Of a DNA stretch of 64,000 nucleotides, positions 54,174 to 62,492 are shown one piece after another. Numbering within the stretch: the first letter of the stretch is position 1; each line of letters starts with the position of its first letter. The stretch comes from Candidatus Nitrosopumilus sp. (GTDB lineage Archaea; Thermoproteota; Nitrososphaeria; Nitrososphaerales; Nitrosopumilaceae). The notes beneath the pieces were generated by a model, which saw nothing but the letters and a program-made list of their open reading frames with translations, was not told where the DNA came from and ran no database searches. Both the position numbers and the translations under genes were made by a program. The DNA is taken from NCBI GenBank assembly GCA_029864805.1, contig JAOTSS010000002.1, positions 8,663-72,662 on the forward strand. The letters are read 5' to 3'.

Positions 54174-55001
54174 TTACTTGGTGGCTATGCTTAGTTCAAA
54201 ATCTGGAACCAATTTTCTCTCTTTTGCCATCTCAAAGAGTTTTCTTATTGATTCTTCGCCTGGATCTCCCATGTTGACTGTCACGTGATTAACATACATT
54301 TTGACAAACTTTTCAATTAACTCACGTTGTTTTCCTCTGGAATATTGCATTGCATATTCTATTGCGTCATCAAAATTTTCTAAACCAAACTCTATTGATG
54401 ATTGAAGATATTTGTCAAACTTTGCAATTGTTTCCATGCCTAGGTCTGTTCTCATTACATTGATTCCAAGTGGAACTGGTAGGCCATCTGTTATCTCATT
54501 CCACCATTTGCCCACATCTAAAATTTTGACGTTACCCTCTTGCTCGTATGATAACTGGGTTTCATGAATCACAAGTCCTGCGTCAACCTTGCCAGACTTT
54601 ACTGCTTCTGGAATATTACTAAAATTCATCTCAACATAATCGAATTTTCCAATCATCAACTGAAGCAGTAAAAATGCAGATGTCATTTTTCCAGGTATTG
54701 CAATTTTACATTTTTTTAACTCATCAATTGATTTTTGCTCTTTTGCTGTAACAATTGGACCATATCCTATTCCAAAGCTTCCGCCACTTCTCAATATTGT
54801 ATATCTTGGAATGTATGCACATGCATGAACTGAAACTGCAGTAACATCAAGTTCCGGATCTGTTGCCTTGCGATTTAATTTCTCAATATCCTCAATAACA
54901 TGATTTACTTTAAAGTCTGGAGATGGAACTTTCCCTGTGAACATTCCATAAAACATGAATGCGTCATCTGAATCAGGAGTATGACCTACAGAAATTTCCA
55001 T
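54174..55001 (-). CDS. mqnD: 1,4-dihydroxy-6-naphthoate synthase-like protein (MqnD)
   Basis: 275 residues. SVGHTPDSDDAFMFYGMFTG at the N-terminus, ELDVTAVSVHACAYI, SGGSFGIGYGPIVTAKEQKS and VDAGLVIHETQLSYEQEGNV (catalytic His region) are MqnD signatures in a periplasmic-binding-protein fold. It cleaves cyclic dehypoxanthinyl futalosine to dihydroxynaphthoate for menaquinone. Cytoplasmic (no signal peptide). Supported by mqnE in the window and by menaquinone use in this lineage. Confidence 0.88.
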   Translation of the reverse strand: MEISVGHTPDSDDAFMFYGMFTGKVPSPDFKVNHVIEDIEKLNRKATDPELDVTAVSVHACAYIPRYTILRSGGSFGIGYGPIVTAKEQKSIDELKKCKIAIPGKMTSAFLLLQLMIGKFDYVEMNFSNIPEAVKSGKVDAGLVIHETQLSYEQEGNVKILDVGKWWNEITDGLPVPLGINVMRTDLGMETIAKFDKYLQSSIEFGLENFDDAIEYAMQYSRGKQRELIEKFVKMYVNHVTVNMGDPGEESIRKLFEMAKERKLVPDFELSIATK

Positions 55002-55084
55002 GATTGTTCCCTAAATTCTCGTAATAAATATCAAAACCTATTTTGAATCGTTTTTCTAATATATGTCTGAAATAACTCGTTATT

Positions 55085-55990
55085 ATGAATTCTATCAAAG
55101 CATATGAAAAAGACATTGAATCTCAGCTGAGTTTCTTGAAATCTTTTAAAAAACAAAAACCAATTCCTCCAAAAATTCAAAAAAATATTTTGTTTACTGG
55201 CAGTGGTGACTCCCTTGTATCTGCAATGTTGGCAGAATCCTTTTCCAGTGGAATTGTAAAAGCAATGGATCCACTAGATTTGTATTCAAACAAACAACTT
55301 GTAAAATCTAAACATGTCTATTTTGTATCCATCTCTGGAAATACAATTACTAACATCCGGGTTGCAGAGATTGCAAAAAAAGCAACTGCGATAACATCTC
55401 ACCCAAACAGTAAATTGGCAAATGCGTCTGATGAAACCATCCTTCTCCTCTCTTCAAATAGTGATGTATTCACTGCTGGAAGTATCTCTTTTTTAGAAAG
55501 CGCATTAACGTGCATTTCTTTGGTCAAAAAAATAGTAATTCCAAGAAATGATGCATTATTTTTTAAAGCAAAATCTGATGCAAAAAAAGCAAAAATTTCA
55601 AAAAGATTGTTTGTTTTGGGAAATCTGTATACTTATCCATTAGCAATGTATTGCGCTGCAAAATTCTATGAACTTTTAGGCTATGATACACATTATTGCA
55701 GAATGGAGCAATTCTCCCACATGGAGTTATTTTCTATCAAAAAAGGCGATACTGTAATAATTTTCGAGGAAAAAAACTTTCACAATAAACAACTTGTAAA
55801 AAATCTCAAAAAAATTAACATAAACGTAATCCATCCTGAAGTGCCATCTGAAAAGATATCCCAAATAATTTACTTTGCATTTTTCTCTCAACTCCTTTCT
55901 CTAAACGAGGCAAAAAAGAAAAAGAAAAAAGATTGTCATTTTGTTTCGGCAGATAAAATTAGAAATGTTTCAAACCAAATGATCTATTAA
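55085..55990 (+). CDS. SIS-domain sugar-phosphate isomerase-like protein
   Basis: 301 residues with two SIS modules: NILFTGSGDSLVSAMLAESF (residue 35) and VYFVSISGNTITNIRVAEIA (residue 78) in the first; KRLFVLGNLYTYPLAMYCAA and CRMEQFSHMELFSIKKGDTV in the second. GlmS/phosphoglucose-isomerase-like family acting on a phospho-sugar. Substrate unknown. It lies 48 bp upstream of the EF-2 gene and on the same strand. Confidence 0.82.
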   Translation: MNSIKAYEKDIESQLSFLKSFKKQKPIPPKIQKNILFTGSGDSLVSAMLAESFSSGIVKAMDPLDLYSNKQLVKSKHVYFVSISGNTITNIRVAEIAKKATAITSHPNSKLANASDETILLLSSNSDVFTAGSISFLESALTCISLVKKIVIPRNDALFFKAKSDAKKAKISKRLFVLGNLYTYPLAMYCAAKFYELLGYDTHYCRMEQFSHMELFSIKKGDTVIIFEEKNFHNKQLVKNLKKININVIHPEVPSEKISQIIYFAFFSQLLSLNEAKKKKKKDCHFVSADKIRNVSNQMIY

Positions 55991-56038
55991 TCTTTTACGA
56001 GGCTAAGGTTTAATACCTGAATACTAGGGTCTGCGAAT

Positions 56039-58231
56039 ATGGTAAAATTTAAGTCAACAGGGGAGGTTCTGAAAATTATTAAGAACAAAGACCAAATTCG
56101 TAACTTTGGTGTTATTGCTCACGTTGACCATGGAAAAACTACAATGAGTGACAGCCTTTTGGCAAACTCTGGAATTATCGCGCCCTCTGCTGCTGGAAAG
56201 GCTTTGGCAATGGACTTTGACAAAGAAGAGCAAGCAAGAGGAATTACAATTTACCAAGCAAATGTTACTTTGCACTTTACAAAAAATGACAAGGAATACG
56301 TCATTAACATGATTGATACCCCTGGACACGTAGACTTTAGTGGAAGGGTAATTCGAAGCCTCAGAGCAATTGATGGTGCAGTAGTAGTTTGTGATGCTGT
56401 TGAAGGCATTATGACTCAAACAGAAACTGTAACTAGAATGGCACTGGAGGAGCGTGTAAAACCTGTCTTGTTTATCAATAAAGTTGACAGGCTCATAAAA
56501 GAACTAAGATTAACTCCTGAAAAAATGCAACAGCAATTAGCCGATGTGGTATCTAACTTTAATCAATTAATTGACACTTATGCAGAACCTGAATACAAAG
56601 AAAAATGGAAAGTATCCATCCAGGATGCTAGCGTGACATTTGGCTCTGCCAAGGACAGATGGGCAATTAACCTTGATTTGATGAAAGAGCGAGGAATTTC
56701 ATTTAAAGACGTAATTGACGCATATCAAAACGAAAAAGTTGATGATCTTGTAGAGAAAGCACCTCTAGCTGATGCAGTACTTGGAATGGTAGTAAAGCAT
56801 CACCCAGCACCACATGAGGCAGTAAAGTACAGAATTCCACAAATTTGGAAAGGTGATTTGGATTCAGATGTTGGGAAGGCATTACTTGCATGTAGTGATG
56901 AAGGCCCAACAATTATGATGATTGTAAACATGGTATTAGATCCAGCAGCTGGACCTGTTGCAATTGGTAGGCTATTTTCTGGTAAAATCAAAGACGGGCA
57001 GACAATTAACATTATTGATGCAAAAAGAGAGGGACGTGTACAGTCTGTCAATTTCTTCATGGGAAACCAAAGAGAGCAAGTAGGCGAACTCGGAGCTGGA
57101 AACATTCCTGCATTGCTAGGATTAACTGAAGCTAGGGCAGGAAACACATTGTCCTCAATTAAAGATATTCCAATGTTTGAAGGTGTTCACTATGTTTCAG
57201 AACCTGTTGTCCAAATTGCAATTGAACCAAAACATCCAAAAGACTTGCCTAAACTCGTTGAAATTCTCAAACAACTAACAATTGAGGATCCTAATCTTAT
57301 CGTAAAAATTGATGAAGAAAGTGGCGAAACAATTGTTGCTGGAATGGGAGTTTTACATCTTGACGTTGCAACTCATAGAATACAGGATGCAAAATGTGAA
57401 ATCATAACATCTGAGCCTTTAATTAACTACAGGGAAACAGTAAAGGCTGGATGTGAACCAATCATGGCAAAATCCCCCAATAGACACAATAAAATTTTCA
57501 TGAAAGTAGAGCCACTTGAACCTGAGATTGCCCACATGCTAAGAACTGGAGAAATCAGTGACATGAAAGACAAGAAGGTTGTTGCAGAACTACTCAAGAA
57601 AGCCGGATGGGATACTGATACAATTAAGAGAGTTATGAAATTTGATTCTCGTGGCAATGTTTTGATTAACGGCACAAAAGGTGTGCAGTTTGTACAAGAA
57701 TCTACTGATTCGATTAATTCTGGATTTGAAGAAGTGATGAAAGAAGGACCTCTATGTAAAGAACAGATGAGAGATTGCAAGTTTATCTTTACTCACTTTG
57801 TACCTCATGAGGATACAGCACACAGAGGACTCTCTCAACTAGGCCCTGCCTCTAGAAGGGCATGTATGGGTGCTTTGCTAACTGCAGGAACTGCTGTATT
57901 GGAGCCAACTTTGGCTATCGAAGTTCGTGTTCCTACTGATTTGGTTGGAAATGTCGCAACTGTTCTTTCTGGAAAGAGGGGCAAAGTTCTTGACATGTCT
58001 CAAAAAGGCGCTTCTAGTATCATTACCGGTGAGATTCCAGCTTCTGAGACATTTACCCTGTCTGAAGAGATGAGAGGTCAAACTGCAGGACGAGCAACAT
58101 GGAATACTTCATTTAAGGAGTGGACTGAAGTTCCAAAATCTATGCTAGGGGCCGCAGTTGCCGATATTAGAAAGAGAAAAGGATTGGCACCAGAACCACC
58201 AGGTGTTAACGAGTTTATCGACAAAGAGTAA
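56039..58231 (+). CDS. fusA: Translation elongation factor 2 (aEF-2)
   Basis: 730 residues. G-domain motifs: AHVDHGKTTMSDSLLANSG (about 28), MIDTPGHVDFSGRVIRSLRA (about 97), NKVDR (about 142). Domain IV carries the diphthamide-loop His in PHEDTAHRGLSQLGPASRRA (about 600). GTP-driven translocase of the ribosome. The gene is complete to FIDKE-stop, but the last 18 bp are also the left part of a repeat that abuts a casposon-like element. The element leaves the coding region intact. Confidence 0.98.
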   Translation: MVKFKSTGEVLKIIKNKDQIRNFGVIAHVDHGKTTMSDSLLANSGIIAPSAAGKALAMDFDKEEQARGITIYQANVTLHFTKNDKEYVINMIDTPGHVDFSGRVIRSLRAIDGAVVVCDAVEGIMTQTETVTRMALEERVKPVLFINKVDRLIKELRLTPEKMQQQLADVVSNFNQLIDTYAEPEYKEKWKVSIQDASVTFGSAKDRWAINLDLMKERGISFKDVIDAYQNEKVDDLVEKAPLADAVLGMVVKHHPAPHEAVKYRIPQIWKGDLDSDVGKALLACSDEGPTIMMIVNMVLDPAAGPVAIGRLFSGKIKDGQTINIIDAKREGRVQSVNFFMGNQREQVGELGAGNIPALLGLTEARAGNTLSSIKDIPMFEGVHYVSEPVVQIAIEPKHPKDLPKLVEILKQLTIEDPNLIVKIDEESGETIVAGMGVLHLDVATHRIQDAKCEIITSEPLINYRETVKAGCEPIMAKSPNRHNKIFMKVEPLEPEIAHMLRTGEISDMKDKKVVAELLKKAGWDTDTIKRVMKFDSRGNVLINGTKGVQFVQESTDSINSGFEEVMKEGPLCKEQMRDCKFIFTHFVPHEDTAHRGLSQLGPASRRACMGALLTAGTAVLEPTLAIEVRVPTDLVGNVATVLSGKRGKVLDMSQKGASSIITGEIPASETFTLSEEMRGQTAGRATWNTSFKEWTEVPKSMLGAAVADIRKRKGLAPEPPGVNEFIDKE

Positions 58232-58237
58232 AAATAG
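58214..58237 (+). repeat. EF-2 gene end used as element target site
   Basis: 24 bases covering the last codons and stop of EF-2 (core ATCGACAAAGAGTAAAAATA), identical to 15330-15353. Interpreted as the target-site sequence at the left edge of the casposon-like element. The expected partner copy at the right edge was not seen between here and 64000, so the far edge may lie outside the window or be lost. Confidence 0.85.
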
Positions 58238-58345
58238 AACTCCCCCTTTTCGTGCCTAGGTTTGTGCTATGTTTTGAAGATGACTAGGTAATTACGTAAA
58301 TTATGATTTGTTGGAAAATACTTTTTTAGATAAATTACAATGACG
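58238..58345 (+). mobile_element. Left end of the casposon-like element
   Basis: Starts with a C-tract (CTCCCCCTTTTCGTG), then blocks TTTGTGCTATGTT, CTAGGTAATTA and TTATGATTTGTTGGAAA shared in order with 15354-15460. It probably contains the terminal repeat recognised by the Cas1 integrase and the promoter of the downstream NERD-cas1 operon. Confidence 0.75.
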
Positions 58346-58349
58346 GTAT

Positions 58350-59054
58350 GTGGCAATAATCTATGGAATCTCAGAAGCAACAAAAGAATTCCTAAAGAAG
58401 CTACCAAAAGAAGTCAAATCGTTAGAGGATATTGATAAGATTCATCAAAAATTAACTCAAGAATATGAGGATTTAGAAAACAAGGGGCTAATTGCTACAT
58501 TTAGTCGCTGGAATAAAAAACGAAAAATAAACAAAATTGAAGAAAACCAAGACAGTGTTGAGCATAAAGGAGCTAGAGGTGAAGTACTAGCACTAGAAAA
58601 ACTCTCAGAATTACCTGATGACTATCACATATTTTGTGGGGTAAACAAAGAACTGAAAAATTACGTCACATACAGAAGGAAAAGAAATCTAAGATCTGCA
58701 CAAATGGATTTTGTCGTAGTATCAAAGAAAGGGGCATCTGTAATTGAGGTAAAAAATTGGAGTTCACATTACTACAAGAATCACTACGGTCTTCCTCCAC
58801 ACGAGCAAGTAGACAGAGCTGGTCGAGTCTTATGGATATCTCTGAAATCTTCTTGGTTTAGTCCAAAAAACCCATCAATTTCTAGTGTACTTTTATCCAT
58901 ACAAGGAAATATCAATTATGATGATGATTATGGATATGTAATCGTAAAGAATCTAAATAACATCAACTACTATTTGCAAAATAGAGAAGAGCAATTTTCA
59001 GAAAAAGAAGTAAAACGATTGATTGGCAGAATTAAAGGCGACATTACAAAATAA
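58350..59054 (+). CDS. NERD-domain nuclease-like protein
   Basis: 234 residues, GTG start. A helical N-terminus (1-70), then a PD-(D/E)XK fold: Glu78 in KGARGEVLALEKL, Asp120 in SAQMDFVVVS and Glu133/Lys135 in ASVIEVKNWSSHYYKNH. The NERD family is a nuclease-related domain found in mobile and plasmid genes. Its stop is 1 bp from the cas1 start codon, so the two are coupled. In the relic at 15.5 kb a different nuclease (TNase) holds this place. Confidence 0.8.
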   Translation: MAIIYGISEATKEFLKKLPKEVKSLEDIDKIHQKLTQEYEDLENKGLIATFSRWNKKRKINKIEENQDSVEHKGARGEVLALEKLSELPDDYHIFCGVNKELKNYVTYRRKRNLRSAQMDFVVVSKKGASVIEVKNWSSHYYKNHYGLPPHEQVDRAGRVLWISLKSSWFSPKNPSISSVLLSIQGNINYDDDYGYVIVKNLNNINYYLQNREEQFSEKEVKRLIGRIKGDITK

Positions 59055-59055
59055 A

Positions 59056-60072
59056 ATGACTCTCAAAGGTCATAAACCACATTACAACATCAAACTTCTT
59101 TCAGGTTATGGAATTTCAATTAAACAAAAAGACAATCAAATTATTCTGCAACAAACACCGGACCCTTTTGCAGAGCCCAACACAGAAGAATGGTTTGTCA
59201 AAAATATGCCTTATGAAAAACTAGTAATTTCAGGTAATGGTTACATAACATTTGATGCATTAAAGTCACTTGCACAAAACAACAGAAATGTTATCCTCAC
59301 AGATACATCAGGAAAACCAGTTTGTCTGATGAATGGAATGATGAACTCTCTAACTGCAACAAAATACAGAATGGGTCAATATGACACATTCAGAGACGAA
59401 TCAAAAAGAAAATATCTTGAAAAACAAATCATTTCAGCAAAGATATCATCACAAACCAAATTTCTAAAATCTCATGGAATAGATGTTGAACTGTCACATT
59501 TAGAATCTGCAAGCAGCAAGAGATACTTTGCAGAGTATTCCAAACTAATTCCAGAAAAATATCAGTTCCATTCCAGAAACCAGTCGTTCATTAGAAATGC
59601 CAAGAATCATGCCACGGATGTGATTAATGCTCTACTGAATTACGGTTATTCTATTCTTGCAAGTGAGATATCCAAGTTTGTGTGTGGAGTAGGCATGGAT
59701 CCTTACTATGGATTTATGCACCGTTCTCACACAGGATTCCAGCCTCTAGTCTATGATTTGATTGAATCTTTCAGATGGTTGGTAGATTATTCTGTTTATT
59801 CTTTAGCAAATAATTCTAGTAAACATCATAGAATTAAACTCAAAGAATATGCCAATACTAGAGACGGAAATATAGTGATAGAATATTCTCTGATTAAGAG
59901 ATTTTTGGAATTATTAGAAAGACAATTTTCACAAGAGAGAAAATATGATTTTAGGCATGGAAACAAAACAAAGGAGGGTTTGAAATCGGTTCAAGAGATA
60001 ACTGTTGCAAAAATCATGGTTCAAAATCTTGCCGAATATTGTACAGGAAAACAAAAGGAGTTTAGGATATGA
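59056..60072 (+). CDS. cas1: Cas1-family integrase (casposase-like), solo
   Basis: 338 residues from ATG 59056. Beta-rich N-terminal domain (ISGNGYITFDALKSLAQNNR, NVILTDTSGKPVCLMNGMMN) and a helical catalytic domain with Glu150 (LSHLESASSKRYF), His222 (PYYGFMHRSHTGF) and Asp234 (PLVYDLIESFR), the E/H/D metal site of Cas1. The C-terminal helices extend to residue 338. No cas2, effector or CRISPR array is present, and it abuts the EF-2 end, the reported casposon target in thaumarchaea. It probably joins element ends to target DNA. A degraded second copy lies at 16045. Confidence 0.9.
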   Translation: MTLKGHKPHYNIKLLSGYGISIKQKDNQIILQQTPDPFAEPNTEEWFVKNMPYEKLVISGNGYITFDALKSLAQNNRNVILTDTSGKPVCLMNGMMNSLTATKYRMGQYDTFRDESKRKYLEKQIISAKISSQTKFLKSHGIDVELSHLESASSKRYFAEYSKLIPEKYQFHSRNQSFIRNAKNHATDVINALLNYGYSILASEISKFVCGVGMDPYYGFMHRSHTGFQPLVYDLIESFRWLVDYSVYSLANNSSKHHRIKLKEYANTRDGNIVIEYSLIKRFLELLERQFSQERKYDFRHGNKTKEGLKSVQEITVAKIMVQNLAEYCTGKQKEFRI

Positions 60073-60230
60073 TCTTTGTTGCACCTTCGGAATTCTTGCT
60101 TCATAGATTTGTTAATCACTCAAATCGAATTACAATACTTGAGGGAAAGATGGAGAAATTAGACGATTGACCAGTTATGCATGACGTACAGTATATCAAA
60201 GGACTGTTAGATGAGCATCTGAGAAAGTAA
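60069..60230 (+). pseudogene. Small gene coupled to cas1, split by TGA
   Basis: ATG overlaps the cas1 stop (ATGA). MIFVAPSEFLLHRFVNHSNR then ITILEGKMEKLDD reaches TGA at 60168-60170; the same frame continues PVMHDVQYIKGLLDEHLRK to TAA at 60230. The whole is 53 codons. Either a premature stop or a real 33-residue protein. No cas2 likeness is visible. Confidence 0.45.
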
Positions 60231-60231
60231 T

Positions 60232-60259
60232 TTTCATAATCCTAATAGAGATTATGAAA
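60232..60259. repeat. Intergenic palindrome, copy 1
   Basis: Perfect 10-bp arms TTTCATAATC / GATTATGAAA around an 8-bp loop. One of four copies at 60232, 60994, 61622 and 62219, all within this element. It lies between the cas1-coupled ORF and the next operon. Confidence 0.9.
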
Positions 60260-60296
60260 TATAGAAAATTATATGAGTTGTAAGATTAGTAGATTA

Positions 60297-60416
60297 ATGT
60301 CATTTCTATCAACAGAAGAAAAACAGAAATTTGCTGATTGTCATATTCATGCAAAATCATTAATTCTGGAACTTAAGAAAAAAAATAAAATTAATCCTAA
60401 TCATGCTGCGACATGA
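60297..60416 (+). CDS. Small helical protein (39 aa), coupled to HEPN gene
   Basis: ATG at 60297, MSFLSTEEKQKFADCHIHAK, ending HAAT. Its stop overlaps the ATG of the HEPN-like gene (ATGA), the arrangement expected of a toxin-antitoxin or coupled pair. Function unknown. Confidence 0.5.
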   Translation: MSFLSTEEKQKFADCHIHAKSLILELKKKNKINPNHAAT

Positions 60417-60988
60417 CAAATTTACATGAAATTTTGAATTATAATAACAAGTTAGCTAACAGTATTATCAAATTTGATTGGATTGTACGTGATGAAATAA
60501 AACTAAGAGAATTTTTAGATTTTACTAAGAAATACGAATTAGATAAAGAAACTATTGATGATTTTTGGTTAAATCTTATAGTATTATCGATTTTGAAATA
60601 TTATTGGATGTTAGAATCATCATTAATAATTCTCTTAAAAGGAGTAAAATATGGAACAAAATCTAGGGAAAAAATTAAGGAAAGAGAAACCCTTGGAGAT
60701 TTTAGAAAAACTATTTTTCCAGCATTGGGATTAAACGGACATATTGATTGGCAAATGATTGATACAAATTTTCGGAATGCTTTAGCACATGGATGGTATA
60801 AAAAAGACAATGATCATCTAGTATATTACAAAAATACAAAGTTAGAAGAACCAAAGATTCTCACAAAAATAGAACTTATAAAAAAATCAATGGGAGTATA
60901 TCTTCAAACGATTACATTGGTTGCAGAGATTGGAAACTGGAAAGATTTGAATGATTTGGGAGAAGATGACCCATTACAGATTGAATAA
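60413..60988 (+). CDS. HEPN-like protein
   Basis: 191 residues, all helical. NFRNALAHGWYKK (Arg121-X4-His126) is the RX4-6H signature of HEPN ribonucleases. The first 100 residues supply the HEPN helices. HEPN proteins act as RNA-cutting toxins or in defence systems. The short coupled gene upstream could be its partner or antitoxin (inference). Palindrome 2 follows its stop. Confidence 0.65.
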   Translation: MTNLHEILNYNNKLANSIIKFDWIVRDEIKLREFLDFTKKYELDKETIDDFWLNLIVLSILKYYWMLESSLIILLKGVKYGTKSREKIKERETLGDFRKTIFPALGLNGHIDWQMIDTNFRNALAHGWYKKDNDHLVYYKNTKLEEPKILTKIELIKKSMGVYLQTITLVAEIGNWKDLNDLGEDDPLQIE

Positions 60989-60993
60989 ACAGA

Positions 60994-61021
60994 TTTCATA
61001 ATCTTAGATAGAATTATGTAA
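60994..61021. repeat. Intergenic palindrome, copy 2
   Basis: TTTCATAATC and AATTATGTAA around loop TTAGATAG; 8 of 10 arm bases pair. It lies between the HEPN-like gene and the next gene, 24 bp before its start. Confidence 0.85.
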
Positions 61022-61044
61022 GATTAGAAACATTATCAATACTT

Positions 61045-61628
61045 ATGATAACTGAAGAGGAAATAAAGTCATTAAAGTCTGAGGAACCAAAAGAAGTTTT
61101 TTTAATGGTTCTAAATGATGTTGGCCAAACTTATGATATTATAGGACAAATTACACGTACTCGTTTATGGGCTGAGATATTTATTGATGGAGTTATTTTT
61201 CAGATAGACAAAGAGCCTAAAAAAATTCTCAAAAAATCTTTTGCTAAAAAACAAAAACATCTATTTGAATTAGGAATAATTGACAAAACTCATAATGAGG
61301 ATCTAAGAATTCTTAATAAAATTAGAAACCTATATGACATTACCTGAATCCTCATGAAGAATCTATTAAATTAATAGAGAAATTTTCATCTTACAATGAG
61401 ATAAAAAAGATTCTTGAAAATACTAAAGACTTTCCTTCTAAAGATGATCTACAAAAATATCGTGAAGCCATGAAGAACATTCCATATTACAATGAGATAA
61501 AAAATAAAATTAAATTTCTTGACAATCCCATACCTACAATAGTTGCAGGTGGTGCCTTTGGACTGATTTCATTTTATTTAACATTTTACCTCTTCAGTGT
61601 TTTTTTGAATCCAAAAATTAATTCATAA
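61045..61628 (+). pseudogene. MltR/HEPN-like membrane protein gene broken by a frameshift
   Basis: ATG at 61045. IIGQITRTRLWAEIFIDGVI, then ILNKIRNLYDIT-stop (61347). In the next frame from 61338 the text continues HYLNPHEESIKLIEKFSSYN and ends with a membrane helix (TIVAGGAFGLISFYLTFYLF) before TAA at 61628. Joining the frames gives KIRNLY(x)HYLNPHEESI, an RX4H-like motif placed exactly at the break. The intact gene would be about 193 codons. Confidence 0.6.
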
Positions 61629-61647
61629 TCTTAGATAGGATTATGAA
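61622..61647. repeat. Intergenic palindrome, copy 3
   Basis: Perfect 9-bp arms TTCATAATC / GATTATGAA around loop TTAGATAG, the same loop as copy 2. It overlaps the stop of the preceding gene and lies 17 bp from the convergent gene end, a terminator-like place. Confidence 0.9.
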
Positions 61648-61663
61648 AAATGTAATTTTTAAA

Positions 61664-62161
61664 CTAAGAACTAAAATCTTTTGAAATATCTGTTTTCATA
61701 AACCCTTCATCAGGGTAAATGTCGATACTTGTTTGGTCCGCATTTAATGCAGATGTAAAGCTATACGGTTCACCATGTTTAATCTTGAAATGATTTTCAA
61801 ATGCATTATAATTTGAAAATATTTCTTTACACACTTGACAGGTACATCTATCTGTACTTTCACGGAGTTTGCTTACTCTGTCTACTCTACAAGATTTGCA
61901 ATATTCACCATGTCCTATACTTTTTCTGCAATTATCACATCTGGTAGGCCTGAATGTTTTATACGTAAAATAAAAAACGAACATTACTGCAACTAGCCAG
62001 ACTACAAACGATACGACATATACAAGTGAAGGTAGTTCCAACTCAAGTACGACTATTAATACAAGAATTCCAAAAGGTGCTACAAAAAATATAATGAGTC
62101 TAAGGACTGCCCAAATTTTCATTTTTTGGGTTATGATAAATGAATCAACAGAATCGTACAT
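61664..62161 (-). CDS. Membrane protein with zinc ribbon and C2H2 finger
   Basis: 165 residues. Two transmembrane helices (VLRLIIFFVAPFGILVLIVV and LVYVVSFVVWLVAVMFVFYF), then a cytoplasmic zinc ribbon (CDNCRKSIGHGEYCKSC) and a C2H2 finger (CQVCKEIFSNYNAFENHFKI then KH). Only minus-strand gene of the element. Could sense or tether nucleic acid at the membrane (inference). Confidence 0.65.
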   Translation of the reverse strand: MYDSVDSFIITQKMKIWAVLRLIIFFVAPFGILVLIVVLELELPSLVYVVSFVVWLVAVMFVFYFTYKTFRPTRCDNCRKSIGHGEYCKSCRVDRVSKLRESTDRCTCQVCKEIFSNYNAFENHFKIKHGEPYSFTSALNADQTSIDIYPDEGFMKTDISKDFSS

Positions 62162-62218
62162 GTTCTATGGATTAGATCTGTATTTTTAATATTTTATCAT
62201 TATCCAAATAGGATATTT

Positions 62219-62246
62219 TTTCATAATCCTATACAAGATTATGAAA
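62219..62246. repeat. Intergenic palindrome, copy 4
   Basis: Perfect 10-bp arms TTTCATAATC / GATTATGAAA with loop CTATACAA. It lies upstream of the viral-type genes and of the divergent membrane gene. Confidence 0.9.
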
Positions 62247-62285
62247 CAAACACTTCTCTAATACAGAATTTCCAAAATTAATTCA

Positions 62286-62492
62286 TTGCCTGACCAGACT
62301 TTAAACCAGTTCATAGAATCAAACAAGACCCAATATTCCATCCAAAAGGGAACACAGGCAGCAAATGAATACATTGCACTAATCACACCTTACGTTAATC
62401 AGATCATAGCACTAGAACAGCAAATCAAATCTTTACAAGAAAAACTGCCAAAGAAACAACGTGTCAAGATAGTAAAGAAAGGTAAGAAATGA
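62286..62492 (+). CDS. Small coiled-coil protein, 68 aa
   Basis: TTG start. LNQFIESNKTQYSIQKGTQA, NEYIALITPYVNQIIALEQQ and a basic end (KKQRVKIVKKGKK). First of a short series of virus-like genes. No family recognised. Confidence 0.5.
   Translation: MPDQTLNQFIESNKTQYSIQKGTQAANEYIALITPYVNQIIALEQQIKSLQEKLPKKQRVKIVKKGKK

Noticed and set aside
60069..60230. Cas2-like gene after cas1
   Set aside because: Too short and lacks the ferredoxin-like start of Cas2.
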